Shown here: positions 9,830 to 18,361 of the stretch, one piece after another
How the letters are laid out: every line of letters starts with the position of its first letter
Numbering within the stretch: position 1 is the stretch's first letter
NCBI GenBank assembly: GCA_946494345.1
Contig: CAMMBX010000003.1
Span: 1 to 42,716 of the forward strand
Length of the DNA: 42,716 nt
DNA from: an uncultured Mycoplasmatota bacterium
GTDB taxonomy: Bacteria > Bacillota_I > Bacilli_A > RF39 > UBA660
Reading direction: 5' to 3'
Notes under the pieces: generated by a model
The model's database searches: none
Told to the model about the DNA's origin: nothing
The model's input: only the letters and a program-made list of their open reading frames with translations
Translations under genes and position numbers: made by a program

Positions 9830-10723
9830 ATGGTACTTTTTTTACTATTAATAATTGCTATTGTTATTATTTTGTATAGAAATTATAAAGGACAAAATGT
9901 TTCTAAATATATTACTGAACAAGTTCAGGCAGTATATGATAAGTTTGCACCTTATTCTTATAAAGTAGTAAGGGAGAAAACAAAACAGTTGGGTCAAGAA
10001 TATACAGCAAGGCAATATTTAATTCAAATAGTTATAATGGGTGGCTTTGCAGGTATTGTAACGTATATGTACTTTTATAACTTAATAGTTTCAATAATTT
10101 ATGTTGTTATTGCTATAGCTTTTATTCCTTATTTATCTTTTTTAAGATGTAAAAGGGTATATAGTGAATTTATATTTGAACAAATACAAGTTTATACTAC
10201 TAATACTATTATGGAATTTGCTACGACACAAAGTTTTGTTAAATCTCTAGAAGGCGTTAGAGATTCTGGTATTTTGGAAGATCCAGTACTTTCTGATGTT
10301 AATAAGATGATTGATATGGCTTATGAAGAAGGGTCAATTGATGGGGCCTTAAACTTTATGAGTGATAAATATCCTTATTACATAGTAAAAAATATGCATC
10401 AATTGTTTTTACAAATAACTAAAGAAGGTGCTCAAGATACGGGAGAGAGTTTGGAAAATATGCAACTTGATATTGATACTCTTGTTGAAAGTGTTTATCG
10501 TGATAGAATGGATAGAGCTAATTTCCATAAGAAATTTTTACAATATGGTATTATGTTATTCCTTTTAGTTATGTTAATTCAATATATGCTTGGTAGTGAA
10601 AGTTATATTGAACTTATTAAGAGTATTTGGGTTCAACTTGTTCTTCATTTTATTATTATTTTTAATAGTTACTTCTTATTAAAAGGAGAAAAATATTATA
10701 ATGAGAATGTGGGGGTTGAATAG
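9830..10723 (+). CDS. TadB-like (T2SS-F family) membrane platform protein
   Basis: TM topology, and gene order directly after the CpaF-like gene and before the TadC-like gene. Confidence 0.7.
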   Translation: MVLFLLLIIAIVIILYRNYKGQNVSKYITEQVQAVYDKFAPYSYKVVREKTKQLGQEYTARQYLIQIVIMGGFAGIVTYMYFYNLIVSIIYVVIAIAFIPYLSFLRCKRVYSEFIFEQIQVYTTNTIMEFATTQSFVKSLEGVRDSGILEDPVLSDVNKMIDMAYEEGSIDGALNFMSDKYPYYIVKNMHQLFLQITKEGAQDTGESLENMQLDIDTLVESVYRDRMDRANFHKKFLQYGIMLFLLVMLIQYMLGSESYIELIKSIWVQLVLHFIIIFNSYFLLKGEKYYNENVGVE

Positions 10724-10725
10724 TT

Positions 10726-11505
10726 ATGGAAATAGTATTTGTTGCAGTTATTATTTTGTTTATTTTGATTTATAATAGAACAATTGATAAAAATAAATTT
10801 ATTAATGACAATAAAAAATATTTTGAAATATTAAGAGAAGATGATTATGACTTTCTTGTTTATGCAAAATATGGTGATAGTGCTTCTCCTAATGTTTTGT
10901 TTCAAAAAAGAATAACTTATGCAATTGGAGCATTCTTTATATTTATGTTTTTGTTTATTGATGATGTTAGTTTAATAAATATTATACTTGCTTGTTTAAT
11001 TGCAGTTTTCATATTCAAATCACCATATATGCAATTAAAAAAATATTATAAAGCTCATTTGCATCAAATCGATATAATGTTGCCATACTATTTAAAGAGT
11101 TTGGAAATATTAATTCAGCATTATACTGTTCCTGTAGCGATAGGTAAAAGTATAAATGATGCTCCTGATATTTTTAAACCAGGACTTCGGGAATTAATTG
11201 AAAAAATTAATTCAGGAGACTCTAGTATTACACCTTATATGGATTTTGCTAATACTTATCCAGTTAGAGATTCTATGAGAATGATGAGACTTTTGTATCG
11301 TCTTGGTCTTGGTGGTCAAGAAAAGAAACAAGAAAGGCTTTTAATGTTTTCTCGTACTGTTTCTAACTTACAAGCGAAAGCAAGAGAGACTAAGTATAAA
11401 GAAAGACTTGATCATATGGGAAATCAGACTATGATTATGCTAGTTGTTACTGGTGTTAGTGTTATGATTGTCATATTAGCGTCAATGTTAACTATGATTG
11501 CATAA
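10726..11505 (+). CDS. TadC-like (T2SS-F family) membrane platform protein
   Basis: TM pattern, paired with TadB-like gene. 'ALG...RLYRLGLGGQEKK...ARETKYKERLDHMGNQTMIMLVVTGVSVMIVILASML' resembles a TadC C-terminus. Confidence 0.7.
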   Translation: MEIVFVAVIILFILIYNRTIDKNKFINDNKKYFEILREDDYDFLVYAKYGDSASPNVLFQKRITYAIGAFFIFMFLFIDDVSLINIILACLIAVFIFKSPYMQLKKYYKAHLHQIDIMLPYYLKSLEILIQHYTVPVAIGKSINDAPDIFKPGLRELIEKINSGDSSITPYMDFANTYPVRDSMRMMRLLYRLGLGGQEKKQERLLMFSRTVSNLQAKARETKYKERLDHMGNQTMIMLVVTGVSVMIVILASMLTMIA

Positions 11506-11513
11506 AAAATAGG

Positions 11514-11541
11514 TTACAAAACAGTAATTATTTGATATAAT
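11514..11541 (+). promoter_or_regulatory. Putative sigma-A promoter for the pilin-like ORF (TTACAA-16-TATAAT)
   Basis: TTACAA 11514-11519; perfect TATAAT 11536-11541; RBS GAAAGGAGAGG and ATG downstream. Confidence 0.55.
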
Positions 11542-11578
11542 TAATTTTGTAAGATAATATGAAAGGAGAGGGTATTTC

Positions 11579-11737
11579 ATGAAAGAAGCGACTGGAGAGT
11601 TAAATATGACTGTAGTAACTATTGTACTTATTGGAGTTATTGCAGCTTTCTTTGCAATATTCTGGCCTAATGTTATTCAACCAGCTATTGAAGATAATTG
11701 GGAAAGTAATGTTGGTACTATTGATGATATAAATTAA
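11579..11737 (+). CDS. 52-aa single-TM pilin-like protein, candidate major Flp-type pilin (absent from ORF track)
   Basis: MKEATGELNMTVVTIVLIGVIAAFFAIFWPNVIQPAIEDNWESNVGTIDDIN*. Strong RBS GAAAGGAG; lies between TadC-like and TadE-like genes. Confidence 0.65.
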   Translation: MKEATGELNMTVVTIVLIGVIAAFFAIFWPNVIQPAIEDNWESNVGTIDDIN

Positions 11738-11762
11738 TATTAGTTTGAGGATGTGATTAATA

Positions 11763-12215
11763 ATGAGAGATGCGATAGGTCAAGTTTTTGCTGTACAAAT
11801 TATTTTAGCTTTTGTTTTGTTAATTAATGGTTATATGGCTTATTCTGTTAATTATACTAGAGCATTTCGAGTTAAAAATCAAATAGTTAATATTATTGAA
11901 CAGTATGAGGGACCTTATAATGATGAAGCGATTGATAAAATAAATGATTATATTGATCAGATGACTTATGAGGTTCCTCCTAGACTTACTCAAGACTTTT
12001 TAGATGATTATGCTAATGCTAGTGAAAAAAGTTGTCAGAATGGATGGTGCTATGTAGCTCATGATGTCTCTATTAGTGATGGGGATGGAGAAAGGAATGG
12101 TAAGTATTATTCAGTAGTAACCTTTGTTAATATTAATATTCCTGTAATAAACAATATAGTAGGCTTAGGTGATTTCTTAAGAGTTGTAGGTGAAACTAGA
12201 ACGATTTATCAATAA
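11763..12215 (+). CDS. TadE/TadF-like pseudopilin-type protein
   Basis: N-terminal 'MRDAIGQVFAVQIILAFVLLINGYMAYSVNYTRAFRVKNQIVNIIEQYEG'; single TM and extracytoplasmic domain with a Cys pair. Confidence 0.6.
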   Translation: MRDAIGQVFAVQIILAFVLLINGYMAYSVNYTRAFRVKNQIVNIIEQYEGPYNDEAIDKINDYIDQMTYEVPPRLTQDFLDDYANASEKSCQNGWCYVAHDVSISDGDGERNGKYYSVVTFVNINIPVINNIVGLGDFLRVVGETRTIYQ

Positions 12216-12230
12216 AAAGGAAGTGATAGG

Positions 12231-13211
12231 GTGAACGTAATTATTGCTAACGAAGCGAAAGGAATGCTATCGACTTTAGATATTGATGTTATTAAAAGTG
12301 TTGATGGAGTTCATACTGCAGATGAAATTGTTGATATGTTCAAAAACTTCTTTTATGCTAGAATGATTTTAGATATTACAGCAATTAAAGATTATGAAGA
12401 TATTACTAATATTCAAAAAATATCTATTGGACTTGATGCTGATAAAATCATTCTTTTACTTCCTAATAATGAAACATCTACATCTAGTAGTTATTTATCT
12501 AAGATTATTTCTATGGGAATATATAACTTTACAACTACTGTTGATGGAGTTAAATATTTTTTAGAACATCCTAATACTTATAAAGATGTTGCACATATTC
12601 AGCAACTAAATGATTTATCTAGTACTATTAATGATAAAGTAATTGCAGGATCTAGAATAATAGGCATTAAAAATGTTACGGACCATGCAGGAAGTACAAC
12701 TCTTATTTATATGTTAAAAAAAGAACTTGAACAAACTTATGGAATGAGTGTTGTGGCTATTGAAGTTAATCGTCATGATTTTGCCTATTTTAATAGTAAT
12801 AATATGATTTCTGTTGATGATGAACATCTTATGACAGAGATTGTTAAACATAAAGATGTAGCAATTATTTTAATTGATTTGAATGATTCTAGTAATGAGG
12901 GTGCTTGTAATGATGTTTTATACTTAATAGAGCCTTCTAGTATTAGATTAAATAAATTAATGAGAAGAAATAGAAGAGTTTTTGAAGAATTAAAGGGTAA
13001 GAAGATTATTCTTAATATGAGTTTACTTTCTAACAGTGATATAATGGATTTTGAGTATGAAGGTAAGACTAAGGTCTTTTATAATATACCACCTCTTAAT
13101 GATAGAGTAAAAAATCCGGTATTAAGTGATTTTCTATCTAAGATAGGACTTATTAATAAGCCTAAAGAAAAAGAGAGCAGTGGAAAAATATTTGGACTAT
13201 TTAAACGGTAA
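12231..13211 (+). CDS. TadZ/CpaE-like ParA-family protein with degenerate P-loop
   Basis: GTG start with RBS. Receiver-like N-terminus, then 'GIKNVTDHAGSTTLIYMLKKELEQTYGMSVVAIEVNR', which resembles an MRP/ParA deviant Walker region. Confidence 0.6.
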   Translation: MNVIIANEAKGMLSTLDIDVIKSVDGVHTADEIVDMFKNFFYARMILDITAIKDYEDITNIQKISIGLDADKIILLLPNNETSTSSSYLSKIISMGIYNFTTTVDGVKYFLEHPNTYKDVAHIQQLNDLSSTINDKVIAGSRIIGIKNVTDHAGSTTLIYMLKKELEQTYGMSVVAIEVNRHDFAYFNSNNMISVDDEHLMTEIVKHKDVAIILIDLNDSSNEGACNDVLYLIEPSSIRLNKLMRRNRRVFEELKGKKIILNMSLLSNSDIMDFEYEGKTKVFYNIPPLNDRVKNPVLSDFLSKIGLINKPKEKESSGKIFGLFKR

Positions 13212-13214
13212 TAA

Positions 13215-13243
13215 TTGACAAATTTTCATAATTTGTATATTAT
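13215..13243 (+). promoter_or_regulatory. Putative sigma-A promoter for T4SS module (TTGACA-17-TATTAT)
   Basis: Consensus -35 at 13215-13220 and TATTAT at 13238-13243, upstream of GTGGAGG RBS and the gene at 13268. Confidence 0.6.
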
Positions 13244-13267
13244 TATTGTAAGTGGAGGAGATTATAT

Positions 13268-13636
13268 ATGAAGAGTTTTATGTTAATGAATTTAGTACAA
13301 GTTTTAGATACAACTGTTAATGTGGATGGACCTTGTCATGGTTTTGGCTTCTTAGTTAGAATTGTTAAAAATGGGCTATTTCCTATTTTACAGATTGGTA
13401 TTCCTATTATCTTAATAGTTCTTGGTACTTTGGATTTAGGAAAAGCAGTTATATCTTCTGATGATAAAGCTGTTAAAGAAGCTCAATCTAAGTTAATTAA
13501 AAGATGTGTTTATGCAATATTAGTATTCTTTATTGTAACATTAATTAGTTTATTATTTACAATGATTGGTAATATTGCTGGTGATGCTGCTCCTGGATTA
13601 ACAAATTGGAGTAATTGTTGGAATAATCCTGAATAA
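13268..13636 (+). CDS. VirB2/TrbC-like T4SS pilin-family protein (paralog 1)
   Basis: Two TMs: 'LFPILQIGIPIILIVLGTLDLGKAVISSDDKAVKEAQSKLIKRCVYAILVFFIVTLISLLF'. Homologous to the next two genes. Confidence 0.7.
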   Translation: MKSFMLMNLVQVLDTTVNVDGPCHGFGFLVRIVKNGLFPILQIGIPIILIVLGTLDLGKAVISSDDKAVKEAQSKLIKRCVYAILVFFIVTLISLLFTMIGNIAGDAAPGLTNWSNCWNNPE

Positions 13637-13650
13637 TAGAAAATTATGAG

Positions 13651-13674
13651 TAAATAGCAACTAGTTGCTATTTA
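13651..13674. terminator. 24-bp perfect palindrome/hairpin after VirB2-like paralog 1
   Basis: TAAATAGCAA CTAG TTGCTATTTA; lacks a clean U-tract. Confidence 0.5.
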
Positions 13675-13697
13675 TTTGTATTTATAGAAAGGTTTAT

Positions 13698-14048
13698 ATG
13701 TATTTTTTTCAAGTATTAGATGAAATAACAGTAAATGTTGAAAGTAATTGTTATGGTTTTGATGCTATAGTAAGAGTTATTAAAGAGGGTTTATTTCCAG
13801 TATTACAAATAGCAATACCAATTATTTTAATAGTTCTTTGTACTTTTGATTTAGGTAAAGCAGTTATAAGTAATGATGAAAAAGAAAATAAGAAAACTAT
13901 TAAGAGGTTAATTAGAAGACTTGTTTATGCTATAGTATTATTTTTCTTTGTTACAGTTATTAATTTAGCTTTTACTATGATAAGTGATATTACAGAAAAT
14001 GAAGATTTGCTTAGATGGAGCGAATGTTGGAATGATCCTAGTGGATGA
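13698..14048 (+). CDS. VirB2/TrbC-like T4SS pilin-family protein (paralog 2)
   Basis: ATG 13698 after AGAAAGG. 'LFPVLQIAIPIILIVLCTFDLGKAVISNDEKENKKTIKRLIRRLVYAIVLFFFVTVINLAF'. Confidence 0.7.
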   Translation: MYFFQVLDEITVNVESNCYGFDAIVRVIKEGLFPVLQIAIPIILIVLCTFDLGKAVISNDEKENKKTIKRLIRRLVYAIVLFFFVTVINLAFTMISDITENEDLLRWSECWNDPSG

Positions 14049-14049
14049 T

Positions 14050-14077
14050 AAAAATAGTAATTGTAATTGCTATTTTT
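14050..14077. terminator. Hairpin after VirB2-like paralog 2
   Basis: AAAAATAGTAATT gt AATTGCTATTTTT (one U-G wobble), followed by ATTTTC. Confidence 0.5.
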
Positions 14078-14124
14078 ATTTTCTAATGATATACTTTATT
14101 TATGATGATGGGAGTGACTTAACG

Positions 14125-15354
14125 ATGAAAAGTAAGCTTTTTAATTTTATCTTTTTTTGCTTTTTAACTCTTCTATTCTTTAGTGTTAAAGATGTACATG
14201 CTTATACACCTGTTGAAGATGATTGCTTAGATAAAGGCACTTGTATTTTAGTTTGTAATTATAATAATGTATCTAAAGGCAGTAATAATAGAAAATTTAC
14301 AAGAAATATTTCTTTATATTATTATTTGGATAGTGAAGAATGGAAACTTTATTGGGAAGGGTCTTCAGCACCAAATTCAGGTGGTTCTAAGTTTTCGGTA
14401 CATACTAAAGGGCCTTCAACATTAGGTCATATATTTTCCAATAATGGTGAAAATGTTTATTTTAGTAGTCAACCAGATGCTTCTAAATTTAAATGTTTTG
14501 ATCACGCTTATTTAGATTATAGTAATCTTTTAAATTTTAATGAAGTTTGTTTTGATAATAATGGAAAAACATGTAAAAGCAAATATAATGGGGTAGGTAC
14601 TGCTTTCAAAGCTAATGACTATATAAGTGATGAACAGGATTATGATTTTGAAGATGATTTAACAAATTATGTTTCACATTGGAGTTTTGGGGATATAAGT
14701 TGTGATGATATTTTTAATAACTCTGTTGATATTAATAGTACAGATTACGTTAGTTCTAAGTTTGATAATGATTTAAAAACTAATTATTTACATGGTTATG
14801 ATGTTCCTGATTTTATTGCAAATAATGATATTTTAATTAATTCAAAAGAACAGGCAAAAACTGCTGTTGAAAATAAAAAAGCAGAATGTTTAAATCAAAT
14901 TCAACAATCAGTAACTAGTGGAGAAATAACTACTGATGAAGCGAATAGAAGACAAGAAATAGTTAATGGTATTAATTCAGATCAAGTAGCTGAAAATTTT
15001 CAAAATGCTGCTATAAAAACAAGAGACGAAAACATGACTATTAATAATTGGAATCAAACTGAAGTGAAATGTGAAGATATCTTTAAGTTTGATGAAGAAG
15101 GTTCTGTAGGATGGATTTTACAAACTTTATTTAACTATATTAAAGTTATAGGTCCTATTGCTGTAATTTTACTTAGTTCACTTGATTTTATTAAAGCAGT
15201 TGTAGGTACTGATGAGAAAGCAATGAAAGAAGCTCAATCTAAACTTATTATTAGATTAGTAGCAGCGGCAGCATTGTTCTTGATACCTACATTGTTACAA
15301 CTTTTATTAAATATAATAAATATAGCTATTCAACCAGAATGTTTTTTACGATAA
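14125..15354 (+). CDS. Secreted N-terminal domain fused to C-terminal VirB2-like two-TM domain (paralog 3)
   Basis: Signal peptide from ATG 14125 (RBS GGGAG). C-terminus 'IGPIAVILLSSLDFIKAVVGTDEKAMKEAQSKLIIRLVAAAALFLIPTLLQLLL' matches paralogs 1-2. Confidence 0.7.
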   Translation: MKSKLFNFIFFCFLTLLFFSVKDVHAYTPVEDDCLDKGTCILVCNYNNVSKGSNNRKFTRNISLYYYLDSEEWKLYWEGSSAPNSGGSKFSVHTKGPSTLGHIFSNNGENVYFSSQPDASKFKCFDHAYLDYSNLLNFNEVCFDNNGKTCKSKYNGVGTAFKANDYISDEQDYDFEDDLTNYVSHWSFGDISCDDIFNNSVDINSTDYVSSKFDNDLKTNYLHGYDVPDFIANNDILINSKEQAKTAVENKKAECLNQIQQSVTSGEITTDEANRRQEIVNGINSDQVAENFQNAAIKTRDENMTINNWNQTEVKCEDIFKFDEEGSVGWILQTLFNYIKVIGPIAVILLSSLDFIKAVVGTDEKAMKEAQSKLIIRLVAAAALFLIPTLLQLLLNIINIAIQPECFLR

Positions 15355-15362
15355 TAACTGTT

Positions 15363-15394
15363 AAATAAATAGCAATATAAATTGCTATTTATTT
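15363..15394. terminator. 14-bp perfect-stem hairpin after VirB2-like paralog 3
   Basis: AAATAAATAGCAAT ATAA ATTGCTATTTATTT, followed by T-rich sequence. Confidence 0.6.
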
Positions 15395-15448
15395 TGATAT
15401 TTGTTACAATATAATAGAGTGATTATTTCGAAAGAGAAGTGATAATAA

Positions 15449-17494
15449 ATGAACAATCCCAGTGGTATTATCAATTTTACAAGATTCATATTTGTTGGTA
15501 TAGAGTCTGTGGGTTATTTTCTTGTTAGTGGTGCGTATAATATATTTTTTACAGTTGCTAATGCACAACTTTTTAGTGGTGATATAATTAATACTTTTTA
15601 TAGTAGGATACAGTTAATACTTGCTGTTTTAATGACTTTTAAAATTGCTATTACACTTTTAAATATTATTATTAATCCCGATTCATTTAAAGATAAAGAA
15701 AAGGGTCCTGGTAAGTTGATAACAAGGATAGTGGTTTCTTTAGTATTACTTACATTGATAGTACCTATTCCTAATATACCAAAGAGTAGTAATCCTTTAA
15801 ATGAACAGATTAGAAGTAATGGTATTTTATTTGGATTTTTATATCAATTTCAAAATAGTGTTATGGACGATAATATTTTAGGTAAATTAATATTAGGAAG
15901 TAATGTTGGTAGTGTTGATGATGCTGATAATATAAGTAATCTTGGGGGTACTTTAGCAACAACGGTTGCTAAAACTTTTATAACACCGACTTTGAGCGTT
16001 GATGATGATGAAGTTAGTGGTACTGAACTGAATAAGAGTCAAGTAGCGTGTCCTTCAGCACTTGAGGAATATGGTTATAATAATTCTAATTTGCATTATT
16101 CTACACTTATAGATAATATAAATGAAACATGTGATTCTTCTGGTATGGGAGAAGTTTATGTATTTAATTATATTCCTTTTGGTGGCTTAATATGTTCCCT
16201 TATAATGACATTCATTATTTTAGGATTTACTATAGATGTTGCAGTTAGGGCTATTAAACTAGCAGTATTAAGACTTATTGCTCCTGTTCCAATAATTTCT
16301 TATATTATGCCAGGATCTGAGAAAAATGGTGCATTTGGCAATTGGGTGAAATCATTATCTTCTACTTATATAGATTTATTTTTAAGAATTGCAGTTATTT
16401 ATTTTGGGGCTTATATTATTTATATAATAGCTTTCAGTGGAGAAGATGGTATAAATATTTGGCAGGGTTCTTCTAGTTTTACTGTTTCACTTCTTTCAAC
16501 TGTATTTATAATAATTGGTGTTTTGATATTTATGAAGGAAGCTCCTAAATTCTTTAAAGATATGCTTGGAATAAAAGGAGATGGAGGTAACTTTTTCCGG
16601 GGTATTGGTACAATGCTTGGAGCTGCTGCCTTGACTGGTGGACTTGCTGGTTCTGTTGCTACTGGTGTAAGAGCTGGATGGCAAGAAGGTGCTGAGTATA
16701 AAGGACGTACTGCGGGACTTAGGCGTGTGCTTGGTGCTGGAGTAGCAGGATTAACTAGTGGTGTTGGTGGTGCTGTTGTAGGAGCTGGTGCTCTTATGTC
16801 TGCTGATAAGAAACAGGCAGGTGCTGTATTTTCTGCTATGCAAAAGAGAAATGCTATGAGAGCAGCTCATTCTACTTTACTTGGTCGTGCTACGAGTGGT
16901 GCTTATGGTATGTTTACTGGTAGATCTTTAGCTGAGAGAGATCAACAAATTCTTGATGCAACTAATGATGCAAAAAAAGGTATATCTTCATGGAACGAAG
17001 CAGCTACGGATGAAGCTTTAAAACAAACTGGTGCTGATGATTATGGTATTACAACTATAAATGGAAAGAAATATGGCTTTAATTGGGATACTTTAGAGGC
17101 TGCTATGAAAGGTGCTAATCAAGATGGATATTTCTATTATGGAAATAATAGATTTAATCTTACTGATTTTTCTAAGACAAGGACTGATGAGATCAAAAAG
17201 TCTCAAACATCTCGATTTGTTGCTAGACAATATAATAGAAAAACTGGACATTTTGATAACCCTCGTCTTGAGACAGAGTGGAAACTAGCTGCACCAAAAA
17301 TTGAGAAAGCTAATTTGGATTATAGTGACTTTAAAGCTACATATGTTGATGATGATGGAAATTCATATGAATTACCATTTCTTGATCCATCTTCAAAAGG
17401 TGCTATGTTAGGTAAAGCTGATTCACAGATTGAGCAATATACAAATAATATGAAACATGTAAAACATATGGCCAATCATAATCAATCTAAATAG
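15449..17494 (+). CDS. VirB6/TrbL-like polytopic T4SS channel protein with long cytoplasmic tail
   Basis: Multiple TMs, Gly/Ala-rich region and charged C-terminus. Sits directly upstream of PrgI/VirB3- and VirB4-like genes. Confidence 0.7.
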   Translation: MNNPSGIINFTRFIFVGIESVGYFLVSGAYNIFFTVANAQLFSGDIINTFYSRIQLILAVLMTFKIAITLLNIIINPDSFKDKEKGPGKLITRIVVSLVLLTLIVPIPNIPKSSNPLNEQIRSNGILFGFLYQFQNSVMDDNILGKLILGSNVGSVDDADNISNLGGTLATTVAKTFITPTLSVDDDEVSGTELNKSQVACPSALEEYGYNNSNLHYSTLIDNINETCDSSGMGEVYVFNYIPFGGLICSLIMTFIILGFTIDVAVRAIKLAVLRLIAPVPIISYIMPGSEKNGAFGNWVKSLSSTYIDLFLRIAVIYFGAYIIYIIAFSGEDGINIWQGSSSFTVSLLSTVFIIIGVLIFMKEAPKFFKDMLGIKGDGGNFFRGIGTMLGAAALTGGLAGSVATGVRAGWQEGAEYKGRTAGLRRVLGAGVAGLTSGVGGAVVGAGALMSADKKQAGAVFSAMQKRNAMRAAHSTLLGRATSGAYGMFTGRSLAERDQQILDATNDAKKGISSWNEAATDEALKQTGADDYGITTINGKKYGFNWDTLEAAMKGANQDGYFYYGNNRFNLTDFSKTRTDEIKKSQTSRFVARQYNRKTGHFDNPRLETEWKLAAPKIEKANLDYSDFKATYVDDDGNSYELPFLDPSSKGAMLGKADSQIEQYTNNMKHVKHMANHNQSK

Positions 17495-17517
17495 GGTGAT
17501 AAGGAGTGTGATAATAG

Positions 17518-17832
17518 ATGAATGAGTATTTAATACCTGCTAATACGAAAAATGGTACTTTGATTCTTGGACTTTTTAAGCCTTTCGACTTGGTGTTGTT
17601 AGGTACAGGAATTTTAATTTCATTGGTACTTTTGATGAGTTTTCCAATGAATGCTACTTGGCAAGTTGTAGTTGTTGTTAGTCCGGGATTGCTTTGTGCT
17701 TTTCTTGTTGTTCCTGTTCCTCATTATCATAATATTTTAACAATAATTGTAGAGGCTTATAACTTCTTTACAAATAGAAGAAGATATATTTGGAAAGGTT
17801 GGTGTGTTAAAGATGTCAAAGACGTTAAGTAG
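17518..17832 (+). CDS. PrgI/VirB3-like protein
   Basis: 'YLIPANTKNGTLILGLFKPFDLVLLG..' and two TMs. Position directly before VirB4 components. Confidence 0.75.
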   Translation: MNEYLIPANTKNGTLILGLFKPFDLVLLGTGILISLVLLMSFPMNATWQVVVVVSPGLLCAFLVVPVPHYHNILTIIVEAYNFFTNRRRYIWKGWCVKDVKDVK

Positions 17833-18361
17833 TCAATATACTGAAGATTGGCTTCCTATTACAGGTATTCAGAATGGTTATATAATTTGTGAAGGTAAAC
17901 AGAAAGTTACAGGAGTAAAAATAGTTCCTCGTAATATATTTATCCTTGATCAACAAGCTCAAGATAATGTCTTGATTAGCCTTAAAAACTTTTATAATAT
18001 GATTGATTTTGAGTTTTGGCTTGTAGTTGCTGATAGACCAGTTGATATTTCTGTTTATATGTCACAATTACAACTTTTATATAACGATTCTACATCTCCT
18101 GCAATTAGAAAAATAATACTACAAGATATTGATAAAGGTAATACTTTTATGAATAATAATATCGTAGATACTGAGTATTTTATTCTATTTAAAGATACTA
18201 GTGAAGATGTTTTACAAAAAAGAGTTCGTCTTTTAATAAATGGTCTTGCAGGATGTGGTTTAAATGCTTCACAAGTTAGTAATGATGACCTTAGAATAAT
18301 TATGGAAAACTTCTTAAATGGAGGAGTTTCTACTGAGTTTGGGACGGTGATGCCAGTATGA
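17813..18361 (+). CDS. VirB4/TraC-like N-terminal domain encoded as a separate protein
   Basis: 'DWLPITGIQNGYIICEGKQKVTGVKIVPRNIF' resembles VirB4 N-termini. No ATPase motifs; ATGA overlap with the next ORF. Confidence 0.6.
   Translation: MSKTLSSQYTEDWLPITGIQNGYIICEGKQKVTGVKIVPRNIFILDQQAQDNVLISLKNFYNMIDFEFWLVVADRPVDISVYMSQLQLLYNDSTSPAIRKIILQDIDKGNTFMNNNIVDTEYFILFKDTSEDVLQKRVRLLINGLAGCGLNASQVSNDDLRIIMENFLNGGVSTEFGTVMPV

Noticed and set aside
16496-16684. Antisense 62-aa ORF
   Set aside because: Embedded in the VirB6-like gene; Ser-rich shadow translation.
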